Shown: positions 10,200-21,225 of the stretch, in pieces | How positions within the stretch are numbered: position 1 is the first letter of the stretch | How the letters are laid out: the number at the start of each line of letters is the position of its first letter | Made by a program: the position numbers and the translations under genes | Notes under the pieces: model-generated | Database searches by the model: none | What the model saw: only the letters and a program-made list of their open reading frames with translations | Told to the model about the DNA's origin: nothing | Source of the DNA: Paralithodes platypus | Taxonomy: Eukaryota > Arthropoda > Malacostraca > Decapoda > Lithodidae | Assembly: GCA_032716605.1 (NCBI GenBank) | Contig: CM064572.1 | Coordinates: 40,086,132-40,150,131, forward strand | Direction of reading: 5' to 3' | DNA length: 64,000 nucleotides

Positions 10200-10600
10200 T
10201 CACTATCCGGGTATGTGAAGAAGAGGGGGGAAGGAGGGGAGGGGGAGTAAGAAGAGGTAGGAGGAGGAGGAAGGAGAAGGATGGGGGGAGGGGGAGAAAG
10301 TATTGGGGGAAGGGTGAAGATAAAGAGTGGGAGGAGGAGAAAAAAGGAGGGATGGGGGAGGGATGAAGAAAAGAAGAGAAGAAGAGGGAGGAGGAAGTAG
10401 GGAGGGAGGGATGAAGAGAAAGACTGGGAGGAGGAGAAAAAAGGAAGGGTGGGGGGAGGGATAAAGTAAAGAAGTGGGAGGAGAAAAGAAGAAGTGAGGA
10501 AGGAAGTAAGGGGAGGAGGGATGCAGACAAGGAGTGGGAGGAGGAACAGGTGGAGCGGAGGTTGAAAGGATAGGAGAAGGAAAATACAAAGGAATACAAA
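10200..10600. repeat. Purine-rich (GGA/GAA) low-complexity tract
   Basis: About 400 bp of almost pure A/G on the plus strand. The two long minus-strand Ser/Pro/Leu-rich frames arise from this composition. It ends with ACAAAGGAATACAAAGGA, like the tail of the minus-strand LINE copies. Confidence 0.9.
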
Positions 10601-10671
10601 GGACTTACAAACTGCAACAGAGCTATTGGACCTTACAGGGCAGGTTGGTTATCTACACTGCTAAGCTACTA

Positions 10672-10880
10672 TACCTTGTTCCTAATAAGTAGGCCAAAAC
10701 TGTTGAACCGTAACCATTATAACTCACAAACTAATAGAATAGTTGAGCTAATATATCTACCATTGGGAAGAGTCCACCAGGAAATAAGTGTGGAAATTTG
10801 CAGCTCATTTGCTCTATCCTTTTTTGAGTTACAGAGGTTAGGGGTCACGATTTCTGGCCTACCTATCTGGAACAGGGTAT
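10672..10880. mobile_element. Family F MITE (F2)
   Basis: About 208 bp. The left end CCTTGTTCCTAATAAGTAGG and the right end TACCTATCTGGAACAGGG are imperfect inverted repeats of about 45 bp that continue through GGCCAGAAATC and CCCCTAACCTCTGTAACTC. TA-rich flanks. Confidence 0.78.
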
Positions 10881-10919
10881 AATTACTTAGTAAAGGAATG
10901 GATAGTAAAAACAAAAAAG

Positions 10920-11330
10920 TTCCTTGTTAAAAAGAGGGGAAGAAGGATGGGATATAAACTGGAAAGAAAGAGGAGGAGAAATTAACAAATTATAATAGGT
11001 AAGGAGAGGAGGAGGAGTAAGAAACATGAAGGAAGTTGAGGAAGAAATGAGAAGAAGGAAGAGGAGGAGGAATATATAAGAAGGAAGAAGAGGATGAGAA
11101 AGAAGTATAAAGAGGGAGGAGGAGAAGGATCACTTATAAGAAGAGGAGGACGAAATTATAGGAAGGAATAGGAGGAGGAAGAAAGAAGAAGACGAAAGAG
11201 GATAAGTAAGATATAAGAAGAAGAGAGAGAAGGAGGAAGATATTAGAAGACGGAAGAGGAGGAGAAGGAGGAAATAAAGGTAGGAACACCAAGGGGGGAT
11301 CTTCTACTCCCTAGTCTGTTATAGTCCGGT
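10920..11330. repeat. Purine-rich tract
   Basis: A/G-rich GGAGGA/GAAGAA sequence with no coding signal. Confidence 0.85.
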
Positions 11331-11331
11331 C

Positions 11332-11333
<2 letters not shown>

Positions 11334-11405
<72 letters not shown>
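11334..11405. repeat. (CT)n microsatellite
   Basis: About 70 bp of CT. Confidence 0.97.
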
Positions 11406-11409
<4 letters not shown>

Positions 11410-11456
11410 TCCATGTTCTATAATAGGGGATGTAAATATAATACACAGGATTTAGA

Positions 11457-11966
11457 AGTACAAAGGAGTACAAAGGAAATCAAGCAACAACAGATCGAGT
11501 GACCCTTCTAGGTTGCTTGTCCTCCAAAACACTGAGGATCAAGTGTCCAAACAGTGGTTTAGAGTGGGTAAGGAAACATTGGAAAGGGAATTACTGCCCT
11601 GGAACTAATGTCCGTGGCAGGATTAGGAAGTTAGTAGGGGAAAGATGGGTTAGTAACTGAGGGGGGGATAAAATAAAGTTATTCATTTACAAACGCAGTC
11701 AGTCGCGGGTTTGATGCGAGATATTTGTCTACGCGGAGTTTAAATGAATCAACGGTGATGCAGTCTATAACGTTTCGGGGAAGCCCATTCCACAAGTTGA
11801 CAACTCGATTGAAGAAGAAATTCTTAGATTCGTGTGAGTTAAAAGATTTACCAATAATTTTGCAACCGTTTCCCCGCGTGTAATTAGATTGGTCGATAGT
11901 GAAGTACTTACTACAGTTCATATTGTCGATGCCTTTGATGATTTTGAACACTTGAATTAAGTAACA
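11457..11966 (-). mobile_element. 5'-truncated CR1-like LINE copy
   Basis: Minus-strand copy of the LINE at 1-2,935, from the GTACAAAGGAGTACAAAGGA tail (11,457) through the 3' UTR into the ORF2 C-terminus. It is truncated at CTTAATTCAAGTG, the equivalent of about 2,428 in the first copy. Confidence 0.9.
11679..11951 (-). pseudogene. LINE ORF2 C-terminus, truncated
   Basis: 90 residues ending TAFVNE, equivalent to the last quarter of the RT ORF at 1,655-2,709 and colinear with it, with NLWNGLPRNVID. No RT catalytic residues remain. Confidence 0.85.
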
Positions 11967-12028
11967 ATAACAGTGCCATTACAAATGTACCCCCACTCCC
12001 TTACATCTGAGAAGAGGTATAGCTTCAC

Positions 12029-12372
12029 TTAAAGGGGACAGTGGTTATTTTTTGGGTCTATTTATTTATATTTTCAGTTATTTGTTTAGTTTCCTTGCTA
12101 CACCTTCATCAAATTTTAAAATAACGCCCCCTAGACCCCCCTTCTAGATAAATTTGTAAATTTTTCGATAGAAAACTTCCCTTAAAATGTCAGGCTCGTG
12201 TCGCTCGCCAGGAGACAATCGACACCTAAATGGCTCGAAAGGTCTTGATATATAAATGGGACGACAGGTCTTAGAATCGACAAACTAATGAGGCGAACGT
12301 CTTAAAATCTGAAAACTAATGGGGCTAAACCTGAAGAAGAAGGGGGCCCTGAAAAGCGACCCATTTCCCCTT
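12029..12372 (+). mobile_element. Family A MITE
   Basis: Begins ACTTAAAGGGGACAGTGG and ends CCATTTCCCCTTA. It contains the family blocks CTAGACCCCCCTTCTAGATA, a diverged GTCGCTCGCCAGGA and GGGGCTAAACCTGAAG. Confidence 0.8.
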
Positions 12373-12555
12373 ACTTTTATTATAGATATATATTATACAC
12401 TGCAATATAATCATGTTAATATTATGTATTTGGTATCTTGCAGGTGAGCGATGAATGCAACACAGCGGGGAGAATGAAGGAGACATCGTGAGTAGTGGTT
12501 ATATAATTATTCATTCTAAATATTTCGTCATTCATCCACTGAATTATTCATCTCT
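12373..12555. other. No recognised feature
   Basis: AT-rich spacer between two family A copies. Confidence 0.5.
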
Positions 12556-14132
12556 ATTGGGGTCGTGTTTATTTGCTTATTGTTTTTTAATTTTATTATT
12601 TTTAACTGTTCTTCCCTAGACCTCCATCAAGCTATAAAAAACACCCCCTAGACCCCCCTTCAAGATAAATTTGCATATTTTTCGGTATAAAAATGTCCCG
12701 GCCGAAGGCCTGTTACTCTTAAAACTACAGACACACCATGGCTAGCCAGGAGATACTTAAATGGTACGAAAGGTCTTAATATTGACACAAAAATTGAACG
12801 TAAAGTCTTTTAAGTCGCCAAACTAATGGGCCGAACGCCTGAACAAAAAAAACTAAAAACCAATGGAGCTAAACACAAGGGAGACGGGGGCCACAAAAAC
12901 CAATGGAGCTAAACACAAGGGAGACGGGGGGCCACAAAAACCAATGGAGCTAAACACAAGGGAGACGGGGGCCACAAAAACCAATGGAGCTAAACACAAG
13001 GGAGACGGGGGGGCCACAAAAACCAATGGAGCTAAACACAAGGGAGACGGGGGCCACAAAAACCAATGGAGCTAAACACAAGGGAGACGGGGGGCCACAA
13101 AAACCAATGGAGCTAAACACAAGGGAGACGGGGGCCACAAAAACCAATGGAGCTAAACACAAGGGAGACGGGCGCCCACAAAAACCAATGGAGCTAAACA
13201 CAAGGGAGACGGGGGCCACAAAAAACCAATGGAGCTAAACACAAGGGAGACGGGGGCCACAAAAACCAATGGAGCTAAACACAAGGGAGACGGGGGGCCA
13301 CAAAAACCAATGGAGCTAAACACAAGGGAGACGGGGCCACAAAAACCAATGGAGCTAAACACAAGGGAGACGGGGGGCCACAAAAACCAATGGAGCTAAA
13401 CACAAGGGAGACGGGGGCCACAAAAACCAATGGAGCTAAACACAAGGGAGACGGGGGGCCACAAAAACCAATGGAGCTAAACACAAGGGAGACGGGGGCC
13501 ACAAAAACCAATGGAGCTAAACACAAGGGAGACGGGGGCCACAAAAACCAATGGAGCTAAACACAAGGGAGACGGGGGGGCCACAAAAACCAATGGAGCT
13601 AAACACAAGGGAGACGGGGGCCACAAAAACCAATGGAGCTAAACACAAGGGAGACGGGGGGCCACAAAAACCAATGGAGCTAAACACAAGGGAGACGGGG
13701 GCCACAAAAACCAATGGAGCTAAACACAAGGGAGACGGGCGCCCACAAAAACCAATGGAGCTAAACACAAGGGAGACGGGGGCCACAAAAACCAATGGAG
13801 CTAAACACAAGGGAGACGGGGGCCACAAAAACCAATGGAGCTAAACACAAGGGAGACGGGGGGCCCACAAAAACCAATGGAGCTAAACACAAGGGAGACG
13901 GGGGCCACAAAAACCAATGGAGCTAAACACAAGGGAGACGGGGGGCCACAAAAACCAATGGAGCTAAACACAAGGGAGACGGGGGCCACAAAAACCAATG
14001 GAGCTAAACACAAGGGAGACGGGGGGCCACAAAACCGAATGGAGCTAAACACAAGGGAGACGGGGGCCACAAAAACCAATGGAGCTAAACACAAGGGAGA
14101 CGGGGGCCACAAAAACCGGCCAACCCCCCTTA
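12556..14132 (+). mobile_element. Family A MITE expanded by an internal minisatellite
   Basis: The left part (to about 12,860) is ordinary family A sequence: CTAGACCTCCATCAAGCT, TCCCGGCCGAAGGCC and GCTAGCCAGGAGA. It closes with GGCCAACCCCCCTTAA at 14,132. Between them a 40-bp unit that is single in other copies has expanded to about 31 tandem copies. Confidence 0.88.
12861..14117. repeat. 40-bp minisatellite, about 31 units
   Basis: The unit reads AATGGAGCTAAACACAAGGG then AGACGGGGGCCACAAAAACC. Variation is mostly in the G run (4-7). Units with 5 and 6 G tend to alternate. Rare variants (GGGCGCCC at 13,170 and 13,738; 7-G runs at about 13,008 and 13,574) recur about 567 bp apart, so a 14-unit block was duplicated. 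All six frames are largely open because of the repeat; none is a gene. Confidence 0.95.
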
Positions 14133-14206
14133 ATTTTTTTTTTTGTTTTTTTTTTTTTTTTCAAAGTTAGATGGAGGCCTAGGAAGTAAACTATAAACTA
14201 ACATAA

Positions 14207-14585
14207 TTAAGGGGAGATGGTTCACTTTTTGGGCGATTTTTGCATGTATTAATTATATTTCTAGTTTCTTCACTAGATCTCCATCAAAATAAAAAAAAAA
14301 AAAAAAAAAAAAACATTAGATCCCCCTTCTAGATTAATTTGTAAATTTTTCGGTAGAAAAATGTCCCGGCCGAAGGTCGGTTCTTCCAACATTACAGGCT
14401 CACTATCGTTCGCCAGAGAAAAAATCAACACCTAAATAGCACGCAAGGTCTAATTATTGACGAAGAAACGGGGCGAAAGGTTTTAAAATCGACTAACTAA
14501 TGGGGCAAACATCTTAACATCTGAAAACAAAAGGGGCTAAACATGAGGAAGAAAGTGGTGCAGAAAACCGGGCCATCCCCCCTTA
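14207..14585 (+). mobile_element. Family A MITE, complete
   Basis: TTAAGGGGAGATGG at the left, GGGCCATCCCCCCTTAA at the right. An A run of about 25 bp (14,288-14,313) sits where other copies have a short A-rich linker. A small piece of an opposite-strand copy (AGATGGAGGCCTAGGAAG) precedes it at 14,167. Confidence 0.85.
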
Positions 14586-14646
14586 AGCTCAATTATTCTG
14601 ATCTACCATAGTGAGCTTGACAAACACTTAGCTGGTCTCTTCAAAT

Positions 14647-16292
14647 CTAAGGGGGTTGTACTCGCTTTTTATGGACCCCCTTCCCCCTCATGCTTAGCAT
14701 ATTAGTTTTGAGGTTTTAAGCCGTTCGTTCCGTTAGTTTGGCGATTTTAAAGGTGAACTACAGGGATGAACGAAAAAACGAAGATTAATGCAGGGCATGA
14801 ATATACTGTAATATGTATATGGGCAATATCAATATAATTCCATTAAACTCCAGAAAAAAATACTAGTATATAATGTCGTTGGCAACTCGGCGATCAGCTG
14901 GACCAGTTCAACGGCGGCTCGGGAGTGACGCCATTTTATGGAGAGCCTAGTTTGTAAACAAGATATGCAGTCCTGGACTGTCTGGTCTGTTTTTCGTAAT
15001 TAATATCTTTCAATTCAATACTCAAGCTCTGCAAACTATCGAACAACGTCCTGAAGATGTGGTGCACATCAAGAAATAATCGCATCTCGCCAACAATAAA
15101 CATACAGCCAGTGTTTGTGAGTGTTTTAGCCTGGTCCAGAGTTGTTGTTGTTGTTGTTGTTCCCCAAGCTGCTTGGCCGAACAGCCCCAAGGCCCCGAGC
15201 AATTCCAAGGCCATAACCGAGTGCCCCCACAGAACCCTCCCCGCCGACCACAATAAAGCCTGGGTGACCGAAGCCACTCCATGGCGGGGGGCTGAGGAGG
15301 GTGCGGAAACGCCCGGGAAACCAAAGCCCCACCCAGGGTCCTGTGTCCCTCAGCAATTATGAAGAGAAAGTTGAGGGGCAAGGGAAAAATGTGACGCTTT
15401 GGCTTCCAATCTTGGTAGATTGGGAGGTCAATCCACGGAAGAGACGCCGTCACTTGAGATCTAGAAAATATATAAGTTAAAGGAAAAGTCAGAGTAAGCT
15501 ATGGGTATGGCAGAGATTGCTCAGCTCTCACTCTGATAGACCAGCCCATCACCACATGACTAGAACCCAATCCTCTCAGCATCAGCTAGGAAAGGCCCTA
15601 GAAAGCCGCCTTTGGCGGGGGGATAGCTCCCCTATTTCAACCCTTTCGGGGTTGGGCACCCGCCCAAGAGTTAAGGCAGGTCGGTTCTAAGGCCTATTTC
15701 ATAATGATAATATCGTTTTCTGTTCAATTTATATATCGCGGTCCCTTGACCAGACAGTGGTGAAGCCAAATGTTGAGCTGTAAACATGCATACAAATTAT
15801 TAGAGTTTCTCACATAAAAAAACACACAGATTCACCCATTTCCTATGTCGAGAGTTCCCGCCATTGCACAAAGTGACATCATGGTAAACACGCCAGTTCG
15901 CGCCACATATAATAACTTCGATAAGTTATATTTCTTTGTTGTTAAAACAAATTGATGAAAGTTCTTCAGTATCATGTACCTAAAACCTAGCAGATCCCAA
16001 TGGACATTGTAGTTTGAATAGGTTTCATCCCTGGAATTCACCTTTAAGACATTTGCCTCATTTTGCATTCAATATTAAGGCCTTCTACCAGTCCATTTTT
16101 TCCTGGCGAGCGATAGCGAACCTCTAATTTTAGAAGGAATCGACCTTCGGCCGGAACAAATTTCTACCGAAAAATATACAAATTTATCTTGAAAGGGGGT
16201 GTTTTCTAAGCTTGATGGAGGTCTAGCGAAGAAACTTAAAATAATTTAATATATAAACATATAACCCAAACACAAAGTACTACCCCTTTAAC
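14647..16292 (-). mobile_element. Family A MITE split by a 1.3-kb insertion
   Basis: The left part 14,647-14,750 and right part 16,044-16,292 are consecutive pieces of one minus-strand family A copy. The join is at GCGATTTTAA / TTAAGACATTTGCC, where intact copies read GCGATTTTAAGACCTTTCG. Confidence 0.85.
14751..16043. mobile_element. 1,293-bp TTAA-flanked DNA element, unknown family
   Basis: Inserted in a family A MITE with a TTAA duplication (14,747-14,750 and 16,044-16,047). The ends are inverted repeats: AGGTGAACTACAGGGATGAA on the left, and the complement of AGGTGAATTCCAGGGATGAA on the right. The interior has a GC-rich core (15,130-15,360), a (GTT)n, and minus-strand open frames of 113 and 143 residues that resemble nothing I know. 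A TTAA duplication is the piggyBac-type signature; no transposase was found inside. Confidence 0.82.
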
Positions 16293-16575
16293 ATTTGTAA
16301 CCTAACCATGCTATTGGAAGGCCAACATCGACTAATTTAACTTATGATAATTAACTAGTTTAATCATGCGTAATCAAGTCGTTTATATAACACACATACG
16401 TAAATACTATTAAACTACTAATTCTTTCTTCTGTTTAACAGCTGAGCTCTGGAACTCTCTCCCAGAATCAGTCTTTCCTTCTTCCTTGACTTAAATTGCT
16501 TCATACTCCGTATGTCCAGGCATGTTGGCTCGAAAATCCCTAGATTTTGGCCCGGTCACTTTTTCAACTCTGGGG
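16293..16575. other. No recognised feature
   Basis: AT-rich spacer without recognised genes. Confidence 0.5.
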
Positions 16576-16579
16576 AAGG

Positions 16580-16630
16580 CACTACTACTACTACTACTAC
16601 TACAACTACTACTACAACTACTACTACTAC

Positions 16631-16669
<39 letters not shown>

Positions 16670-16670
16670 T
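16580..16670. repeat. (ACT)n(AAT)n microsatellite
   Basis: Trinucleotide tract, ACT changing to AAT. Confidence 0.95.
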
Positions 16671-16912
16671 GAAGTAATATACAATATAAGGAATACCACT
16701 TTTAAACATAATTATCATATATAAAAACGATATAGTTTCAATATTACCCCTACAAAAATTGAGTTTACTAAAAGTTTTGAGCATAATAATGATTACATTT
16801 AATGAGCAAAATATATACTATATAATTTCACACTTGCCAAGATACAAAACGTATTGGCCAATGAACATGGTAAAATATATGCACTGGTCCAAGAACTGCA
16901 GCTCTCTCGCTC

Positions 16913-17757
<845 letters not shown>

Positions 17758-18191
17758 ACATTACCCGTACGCTCGTGATAACATTCCCATCTATTACCCG
17801 TACGCTCGTGATAACATTCCCATCTATTACCCATACGCTCGTGATAACATTCCCATCTATTACCCGTACGCTCGTGATAACATTCCCATCTATTACCCAT
17901 ACGCTCGTGATAACATTCCCATCTATTACCCGTACGCTCGTGATAACATTCCCATCTATTACCCATACGCTCGTGATAACATTCCCATCTATTACCCATA
18001 CGCTCGTGATAACATTCCCATCTATTACCCGTACGCTCGTGATAACATTCCCATCTATTACCCATACGCTCGTGATAACATTCCCATCTATTACCCGTAC
18101 GCTCGTGATAACATTCCCATCTATTACCCATACGCTCGTGATAACATTCCCATCTATTACCCGTACGCTCGTGATAACATTCCCATCTATT
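17758..18191. repeat. 33-bp satellite, 13 units
   Basis: The unit reads ACCCGTACGCTCGTGATAAC then ATTCCCATCTATT. ACCCGT and ACCCAT units largely alternate, giving a 66-bp dimer pattern. Because 33 is a multiple of 3, several frames stay open on both strands (227 residues minus, 182 plus, both 11-residue repeats). Confidence 0.95.
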
Positions 18192-18410
18192 TTGACTGCT
18201 GTGGGATACAATCATAGGTACCCCCCCCCCCTGACTTATCGTTATAATTATATATATTGCAATGCCGTGGCCCAATCATACCGTGGCTCAAGCATGCCAC
18301 GGTCAGACTGGAGCGCGGACTGAACTGTGCACCAGAAGGACAACCCGTGCCAGTTTATTAATGGCTCTACAGAGTCTACAGTGTGTGTTCATTTCCAATA
18401 TTAACGACTA

Positions 18411-18622
18411 TACCCTGTGTATTATAGGTAGGCCAGAAATCATGACTCCTACCCTTTATAACTAAAACAAAAATAAAGACTAGAGTAATTCAGCTAATAC
18501 TTCTACCATTTGGAAAGAGTCACACATGGATTAGGTGTGGATATTTACAGCCCATTTGGTCTAGCCCTTTTTGAGTTACAGAGGTTAGGGATGCAAGATT
18601 TCTGGCCTATCTGTAATGAATC
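18411..18622. mobile_element. Family F MITE (F3)
   Basis: Starts ATACCCTGTGTATTATAGGT and ends ATTTCTGGCCTATCTGTAAT. The core GGAAAGAGTCACACATGGAT to TTTTGAGTTACAGAGG is shared with the other F copies. Confidence 0.75.
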
Positions 18623-18666
18623 GACCTTATTTCTTTTCGTTTTCTATCTTTCTACCTATTTCCCAG

Positions 18667-18872
18667 TTAACCCTTTCTATACAGATGTTGTCATTATTCT
18701 TTGATTTCAGCTACATTTAGACGATTTTATTAAGCTTAGGAAGGATGTATGGTAGCTAAAGAGATATAATTGAGAGAGTATGTTGCTTTTCAATGGGTAA
18801 ATGTCCTTGCTCACCTGAATAAAATCATAAAATAGTCGTCAAAATATAATGAAAAGGACGTCAATGGGTTAA
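18667..18872. mobile_element. Family C MITE with TTAA on both sides (C1)
   Basis: 206 bp from TTAACCCTTTCTATACAG to GACGTCAATGGGTTAA. The termini are CCC and GGG next to TTAA, a piggyBac-like configuration. It contains TTTGATTTCAGCTACAT, shared with the copy at 20,276. Confidence 0.72.
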
Positions 18873-18905
18873 GCCTATTATATATATATATATACAATAA
18901 TAATG

Positions 18906-19010
18906 TACAAAGTACAAAGGAGTACAAAGGAAATCAAGCAACAACAGATCTAGTGACCCTTCTAGGTTGCTTGTCCTCCAAAACACTGAGGGTCAAGTGT
19001 CCAAACACTG
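18906..19010 (-). mobile_element. LINE 3' tail, very short copy
   Basis: GTACAAAGGAGTACAAAGGA followed by about 80 bp of the CR1-like LINE 3' UTR, minus strand. Confidence 0.85.
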
Positions 19011-19032
19011 ATCCCCGTACTCACAATATAAT

Positions 19033-19095
19033 ATGTTTCTAATCTCTCAGTGGGGTTCGAACCGCCGACGAACCCCACTGAGAGATTAGAAACAT
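19033..19095. repeat. Perfect 27-bp inverted repeat with 9-nt loop
   Basis: The arms 19,033-19,059 and 19,069-19,095 are exact reverse complements (ATGTTTCTAATCTCTCAGTG...). The loop is AACCGCCGA. At the loop edge GGGGTTCGAACC resembles a tRNA B box. Confidence 0.93.
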
Positions 19096-19754
19096 TTAGT
19101 GGCTCACGTGTATTTGTGATATATACTCAATATAATATATATTATAGATTATCGTTTAACCCTCTCCGACATATGACGCGATTTTGAGTCTATGGGGGAT
19201 GCTTTAAAGCCTTTGTTACCATCAGGGGTATTTAGAAACCTTTAGTTTAGTTACTTCAACCTCTGCAGTTGTCTTTGAGTTAGCTGTGGGCAGAAAACTA
19301 ATTTTGGAGAGGTAATTATAAGAGTGGGAGAACTCTATTTCTTATTGCTAATCTGGCAACTTCTGCGTCATAAATGCGTGAAAAGGTTAATGTAGAAAGG
19401 ATTAAAATACCCCTACTCAATAACTTGAACGAAACAGGTATACAAAATGGCCAATGTTTCCTCTTAAGTTGTCCCCAATTCTCCTTATAGACCAGCCGGC
19501 TAAAGTCTTGTGGCGGGAGGCTTCTTAATTGCTTTTAGATTGCCGTAATAAATATGAGGCCGGTAATACATTAATATATATTTTTATTTATTTGGGGTGG
19601 GGGTTTCGTATTGTTGTTTCGCCTCTTGTTGCTGTAAATCATGGTGAGGGATCCATAAATTGGTGTTTAATGTGTGTGTGTGTTTTTTTTTTTTTTTTTT
19701 GTGGCTGTGTTTATATTATCTCAGACTCTTTCTCTCACTCTCATGCTCTCTCTT

Positions 19755-19760
<6 letters not shown>
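19096..19760. other. No recognised feature
   Basis: AT-rich sequence with no gene or family recognised; a T run at 19,683-19,700. Confidence 0.5.

Positions 19761-19761
<1 letters not shown>

Positions 19762-19827
<66 letters not shown>
19762..19827. repeat. (CA)n microsatellite
   Basis: About 65 bp of CA; a (GT)n follows at 20,100-20,128. Confidence 0.97.
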
Positions 19828-19828
<1 letters not shown>

Positions 19829-19871
19829 ACACAGCTACGTTATATATGTTAGTAACCCAGATTGTTCCCTA

Positions 19872-20043
19872 CTAACATCTCGTAACTCTGTCAGGGACAT
19901 CAGTCTTATGGCAGTAATTCCCTGTCCAATTGTCCCTTACCCACTCTAAACCTCTGTTTGACGCTTTGAACAGTGATTTAGAGGGCAAATAATTATCTCG
20001 AGGGGTCGCTAGACCTGTTGTTGCTTGACTTCCTTTGTACTCT
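19872..20043 (+). mobile_element. Diverged LINE 3' tail
   Basis: Matches the LINE 3' UTR (CCCTTACCCACTCTAAACC, AGACCTGTTGTTGCTTGA and a final TTCCTTTGTACTC) with more divergence than the other copies, so it is an older copy or another subfamily. Confidence 0.78.
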
Positions 20044-20275
20044 CTCGGAGACCGAGTGCACTGCAATGTACTTGGTTATAGTGCAAATGCGAGATCAGTG
20101 TATGTGTGTGTGTGTGTGTGTGTGTGTATTCCCACCTTTGCTCTCTGAACAAAGTCAAAGCTATTGGAAGCTTGAACAACCGTGCAAAAACATAAGATAA
20201 AATAAAATATAATAAAAACGAAATATATACACACCGGAGGACTACAGATTAAGAGGGAGTTAGTTTTCCAGGCGT

Positions 20276-20655
20276 TTGACCCTTCTGAACAGGTGACGTC
20301 TTTTGTATTTGATTTCAGCTACATCTAGATGATTTCAGCTACATCCAGATGATTTGATGAAGCTTAGGAAGGATATATGGCGTCTAAAAGGATTAATTGA
20401 TATAGTCTGTAGCCTTTTAATGTTCTTCCTAATATGAATACAATCGTTTAATAATCATCTATTTGTTATTCATTTCACTCCAACACCAAACACCTTCCAA
20501 TGAAATTAATGAAAGCAAGCATGCGATCTACCGGGATTCGAACCTGGGTTTCCACATGCATACAGTATTTTAAACACTCTAACCATTACACCATCAAGAC
20601 AGTTTGCTAATAGTCAGAACATAATGAGAAAGACGTCGCCGGTACAGAAGGGGTG
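20276..20655. mobile_element. Family C MITE with nested tRNA-like sequence (C2)
   Basis: Left end GACCCTTCTGAACAGGTGAC, right end GACGTCGCCGGTACAGAAGG. A TTTCAGCTACAT(C)TAGATGA segment is duplicated at 20,318-20,350. A tRNA-like unit occupies 20,526-20,602, which makes this copy longer than the others. Confidence 0.7.
20526..20602 (-). mobile_element. tRNA-like SINE head or tRNA relic
   Basis: Minus strand: A-box-like TGGTGTAATGGTTAGAGTG and B box GGTTCGAATCC at tRNA spacing, but the acceptor ends do not pair. Not a functional tRNA gene. Confidence 0.55.
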
Positions 20656-20719
20656 CCTATGGAAGGTCATTGGTAAGAAGACACCTTTGGACCAAGCAAA
20701 GACTGCCGGGCCCACATTA

Positions 20720-21015
20720 TTATCGGGACAAGTTTGGCGGTTTTAAGATATTTCGCACCTTTTCTTTGTCAATGTTAAAACCTTTCGTGCCATTTAGGTG
20801 TCGATTTCATCCTGGCGAGCGATAGCGAGCCTGAAATTTTAAGAGGAATCGGCTTTCGGCCGGGACATTTTTCTACCGAAAAATTTATAAATTTATCTTG
20901 AAAGGGGGGTGTAGGGGGTGTTTTTCTAAGCTTGATGGAGATCTAGTGAGGAAACTAAGAAATAAAGGAATACATTAATTAATAAACAACAAAATGAACG
21001 GCCCATCCCCTCTTA
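20720..21015 (-). mobile_element. Family A MITE, left-truncated
   Basis: Ends with GGCCCATCCCCTCTTAA at 21,015 and contains CTGGCGAGCGATAGCGAGCC and GAATCGGCTTTCGGCCGGG. A duplicated flank (ATGGAAGGTCATTGGTAAGA) stands on both sides, at 20,659 and 21,025. Confidence 0.82.
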
Positions 21016-21225
21016 AACTATAGCCAATGGAAGGTCATTGGTAAGAGGACACCTTCGGACCAAGCGAACGGACCCAGCCTGGCTAGTGGCTACCCCGTAT
21101 TTTTACGGGAGCTACGATCATTACATTACTTGACCGTTTCGCCTTGCTACTGTTTCACTTGAGCAAAGCTGAATAATACTGCCGCTTCGCCTCCCCATCA
21201 CTTACCTTCCTTACCACTTCGCATC

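Noticed and set aside
10180..10617. 145-residue Ser/Pro/Leu-rich frame on the minus strand
   Set aside because: Product of a purine-only tract; two overlapping frames of equal quality and no domain.
12853..14170. Many repeat-protein-like frames (KTNGAKHKGDG; PLCLAPLVFVAP)
   Set aside because: The 40-bp unit shifts frame each repeat, so all frames are equally open; G-run length changes ignore the frame.
15022..15453. 143-residue minus-strand frame in the 1.3-kb element as a transposase
   Set aside because: No DDE-type, zinc-finger or other motif recognised; it overlaps equally long frames on the other strand and includes a poly-Gln stretch from (GTT)n.
17758..18191. CRISPR-like array of 33-bp repeats
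   Set aside because: Units are contiguous with no unique spacers, and the surroundings are eukaryotic transposons.
20526..20602. Functional tRNA gene
   Set aside because: A and B boxes are present but the acceptor stem does not pair; same for 9,307-9,384, 54,945-55,018, 60,010-60,080 and 62,890-62,965, which are SINE heads.
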